Assembly: GCF_001598255.1 (NCBI RefSeq)
Contig: NZ_BCYP01000018.1
Location: forward strand, 1-64,000
Reading direction: 5' to 3'
From: Mitsuaria chitosanitabida ATCC BAA-476 = NBRC 102408
GTDB taxonomy: Bacteria > Pseudomonadota > Gammaproteobacteria > Burkholderiales > Burkholderiaceae_C
DNA: 64,000 nucleotides
Part shown: in pieces, positions 62,801-64,000 of the stretch
Numbering within the stretch: the stretch's first letter is position 1
Layout of the letters: each line of letters begins with the position of its first letter
Program-made: the position numbers and the translations under genes
The notes under the pieces: generated by a model
Databases searched by the model: none
What the model was told of the DNA's origin: nothing
What the model saw: only the letters and a program-made list of their open reading frames with translations

Positions 62801-62874
62801 TGGAGAGCCTCATCGCCGAGGCCGACGACGCGCTGTACACCGCCAAGCGCGAAGGCCGCAACCGCGTCCGCTGA
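59809..62874 (+). CDS. Propeller-domain diguanylate cyclase
   Basis: A 1021-residue membrane protein. Signal peptide (ALALAATASSMGAARA), then many two-component-propeller repeats (LWIGTAGGLARFDG, LWVGSWGGGVSRM and similar), a Y_Y_Y domain near residues 720-790, one membrane helix at about 806-825, a short coiled coil and a GGEEF domain (ARYGGEEFVVLLPG near residue 935). The GGEEF signature is intact, so c-di-GMP synthesis is expected; I see no RxxD inhibitory site at the usual place. It shares its sensor plan with the histidine kinase at 7391. The ATG at 59809 is chosen because it precedes the signal peptide. Confidence 0.93.
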   Translation: MKSVRSPIPSAVRPVALALALAATASSMGAARAVTSPLTAAAVVPDKGPASGPVVPASPASAASEAYVDLRDPVRAVSQYKIDLWQTDQGLPLNTVQALLQSRDGGLWIGTAGGLARFDGKRFVTFDTTQSPEVASQPIFGLMEDTRGRLWIGHPSGALVYEHGRFTPAITKAQTGARRIWSFVQDKSGTVWAAGEAGLFRVRDGEVRNYGLADGLPTLKLRALALDTAGTLWIATSNAGLVAMPPDGGFKVFDTRNGFPHLVVRQVMADPAGGVWAVTAGGGLVRMQGVDHPAPRVYTTADGLPSDHLTALARDARGDLWVGSWGGGVSRMRDGRFDTLSTANGLAGSQIWSMAADREGSLWIGTWVDGLNRLRNRSFTVLGTPEGLSHDNVRSVLFARDGSTWVATSGGGLNRLKDGRITVMRKADGLPTDEISTLHETRDGTLWIGTYTAGVARLGRDGRFESFGIDAGLPGNEVRAILEDRAGTLWVGTRSGLARFDGHRFEAVKAPGLPAEGVAAILQDRSGALWFGTTGQGLARWQDGVAKTFTVADGLVSNWIIALKEDARGALWVGTNGEGINRIKDGRIGAIRTDDGLWDGLSQTFLEDRAGQFWITCNRGFYRVSRADLEAFLDGKLERVRSVGFGPGDALRATSFAGGLQSAGGVDAQGRVWLPSSGGLVIVDPARLPGGGEPPAPRIELLKVDGETHALDGHALALPPGPVALRLTLAASTLREADRVRFRFLMEGLTRDWTDVGADRELTFPALQHGRYRLRLSSSLDGARWRESDTPLDVTVRPRFHQTGWFQALVALLAIGLFAGLVSWRTRLTRRRQAEMEQLVAQRTEELRLANEHLRRLSFLDAVTGLANRRRFNEAAAEEWRRARRSGGSLGLVLADVDAFKRYNDQMGHLKGDEALAAVGAVFAASVGRAGDLAARYGGEEFVVLLPGADRAAAADVAEHIRAGIEALGLPHPSSPAATVLTISLGVAACVPSDERTLESLIAEADDALYTAKREGRNRVR

Positions 62875-62927
62875 GACCGCCGCCGGCCCTTCACTCCAGC
62901 TTCACGCGCCGGAGAGGCCGATGACAC

Positions 62928-62951
62928 GGGCGCTTGCGGCCGCAGGCGCCC
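62928..62951 (+). terminator. Hairpin behind the diguanylate cyclase gene
   Basis: A near-perfect 24-bp palindrome, GGGCGC and GCGCCC at the ends with TGCGG/CCGCA inside, lies about 50 bp after the stop codon. It lacks a T-run. The rest of the 230-bp gap shows no gene. Confidence 0.35.
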
Positions 62952-63106
62952 TCAGGGCCGATTGGGAGCGCTACCGGCGCGGTGCCGGCCGTCCGGCCTG
63001 ATCGAATCGGGGTCGGCGCCACAGTCGGTCGCAGGGAATTCATTCCCGCGACGCCGTCGGCGGTGTACAACCGCGAGCACCGCCACGTCGCCTGTCCATC
63101 GCCCCG

Positions 63107-63346
63107 ATGCCGATCATGCAGACCGTCCGACACCACCTGGGCCGCACCTACGTCATCGACGCCACCGGCCCGAACACGGGTCCCTGGCACGGCCGCTTCG
63201 TCGTCAAGGGAGAGGAGGACGGCCACCGTCCCGGTGCCACCGCCTGGCACGATCTGAGCGACGATTTCGCCTCGGAGGACGAGGCGGCGGCGCATGCCGA
63301 CGCCGTGGCCCGGCAATACATCGCGACCTTCGCGGAACAAGCGTGA
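63107..63346 (+). CDS. Small protein of unknown function
   Basis: A 79-residue acidic protein with an HLGRTYVIDATGPNTGPWHGRFVV start and a helical, Ala-rich end. No signal or membrane segment. Family not recognised. ATGs at 63107 and 63116 are both possible. It stands alone between the cyclase and the chemoreceptor genes. Confidence 0.6.
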   Translation: MPIMQTVRHHLGRTYVIDATGPNTGPWHGRFVVKGEEDGHRPGATAWHDLSDDFASEDEAAAHADAVARQYIATFAEQA

Positions 63347-63512
63347 GACACGCGCGGCGACCGCTTTCCGAGCGGCGACCGCGCCCCGCGCACCCGCATG
63401 GGCACGGGGCTTGCCCGCGCCGATCCGCCCGCGTCGAGGCTGACGTGCCGGGGCCGGACCGCGCCTTGCCCGACTCCGCTGTCGTGATCCGTGTGCATCC
63501 AGGGAGAACAAC

Positions 63513-64000
63513 ATGCCGTCGCTGTCCAACTTCAACATCGGCACGCGGCTCGCCGCCGCGTTCGCCATCGTCATCGCGCTGTTGCTGATCGTGCTCGCCG
63601 TCGCCGTCTCGGTGCTCAACCGGACGAGCGACACGATGGATCGCATCGTCGACGACCGTTACGCCCAGATCTCGATCAGCGACGACATCAAGAATGTCGG
63701 CGACCAGGGCGTGATCGTGATCGGCCGGCTGCTGCTGTCCACCGACGCGGCGCAGGCCAAGGGCTACATGGACGATTACGCCAAGGTCCGCGCGGCCAAC
63801 ACCGAGAACTTCGCCAAGTTCGAGAAGATGCTCAACACCGAGCAGGGCAAGGCGATCTTCGCGGAGCAGGCCGAGGCGCGGAAGACCTACGGGGCCGCCG
63901 TGCGCAAGGTCTTCGACCTGGTCGCGGCCGGCCAGCGCGAGGCCGCCATGGCCGTCTACCAGGGCGACATGGCGCGCGAGCAGGTCCGCTACTACGCGCT
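63513..64000 (+). CDS. Methyl-accepting chemotaxis protein (partial)
   Basis: The first 162 residues of a chemoreceptor cut by the right edge. An N-terminal membrane helix (LAAAFAIVIALLLIVLAVAVSVL) is followed by a periplasmic four-helix-bundle (4HB_MCP) sensor, with the typical DRIVDDRYAQISISDDIKN stretch. The HAMP and signalling domains lie outside the window. AGGGAG precedes the ATG. Confidence 0.9.
   Translation, partial: MPSLSNFNIGTRLAAAFAIVIALLLIVLAVAVSVLNRTSDTMDRIVDDRYAQISISDDIKNVGDQGVIVIGRLLLSTDAAQAKGYMDDYAKVRAANTENFAKFEKMLNTEQGKAIFAEQAEARKTYGAAVRKVFDLVAAGQREAAMAVYQGDMAREQVRYYA

Overview
This 64 kb window is high-GC and densely coded, and reads like a chromosomal segment of a beta-proteobacterium of the order Burkholderiales. 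The evidence is a Gram-negative porin, a Bug-family solute receptor, many LysR and TetR regulators, a LigJ-type hydratase and very high GC at third codon positions. A Roseateles/Mitsuaria-like genus is my guess, not something the sequence proves. I see no rRNA, transposase, phage or CRISPR array. The only canonical-looking tRNA elements belong to a tRNA mimic inside a Y RNA.

Layout. 1-3900: a molybdenum hydroxylase pair (a 2Fe-2S/Moco fusion cut by the window edge, plus an FAD subunit), both carrying repeat expansions, with a TetR regulator. 4194-6545: two exported alpha/beta hydrolases and an Ohr-type peroxidase. 6577-10735: a divergent NarL-type regulator and propeller histidine kinase, then a small VF530-like protein. 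11850-17392: a GNAT, a LysR/D-malate dehydrogenase pair with an orphan Bug receptor, and a TetR/SDR pair joined by a shared operator. 17545-24973: an MFS carrier, a flavoprotein, a porin/LysR pair, LigJ and a YitT protein. 25017-29743: small tautomerase, SDR and epimerase genes with their regulators, and a 1-Cys peroxiredoxin. 30863-33055: katG. 33071-34199: a probable HEPN-MNT toxin-antitoxin module behind a four-copy operator array. 34270-41391: a CAP-domain lipoprotein, a repeat-rich membrane protein, a DUF899/propeller/regulator cluster, a glutaredoxin and a VOC protein. 41480-49057: a hybrid histidine kinase, then an outer-membrane factor with MacA and MacB. 49323-51871: a small lipoprotein, a flavin oxidoreductase and an aldo/keto reductase.

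The most interesting region is 52062-59713, an RNA-repair regulon. RtcR (plus strand) faces a sigma-54 promoter driving, on the minus strand, rsr (Ro60/TROVE), two Y RNAs, rtcB, a HEAT-like gene and rtcA. The first Y RNA is a simple stem-loop with the Rsr-binding motif. The second carries a complete tRNA-Asn-like fold in circularly permuted order (anticodon arm, T arm, acceptor hairpin, D arm). The rsr reading frame is broken by what looks like an extra CA in a short CA run. The window ends with a propeller diguanylate cyclase, a small unknown protein and the start of a chemoreceptor.
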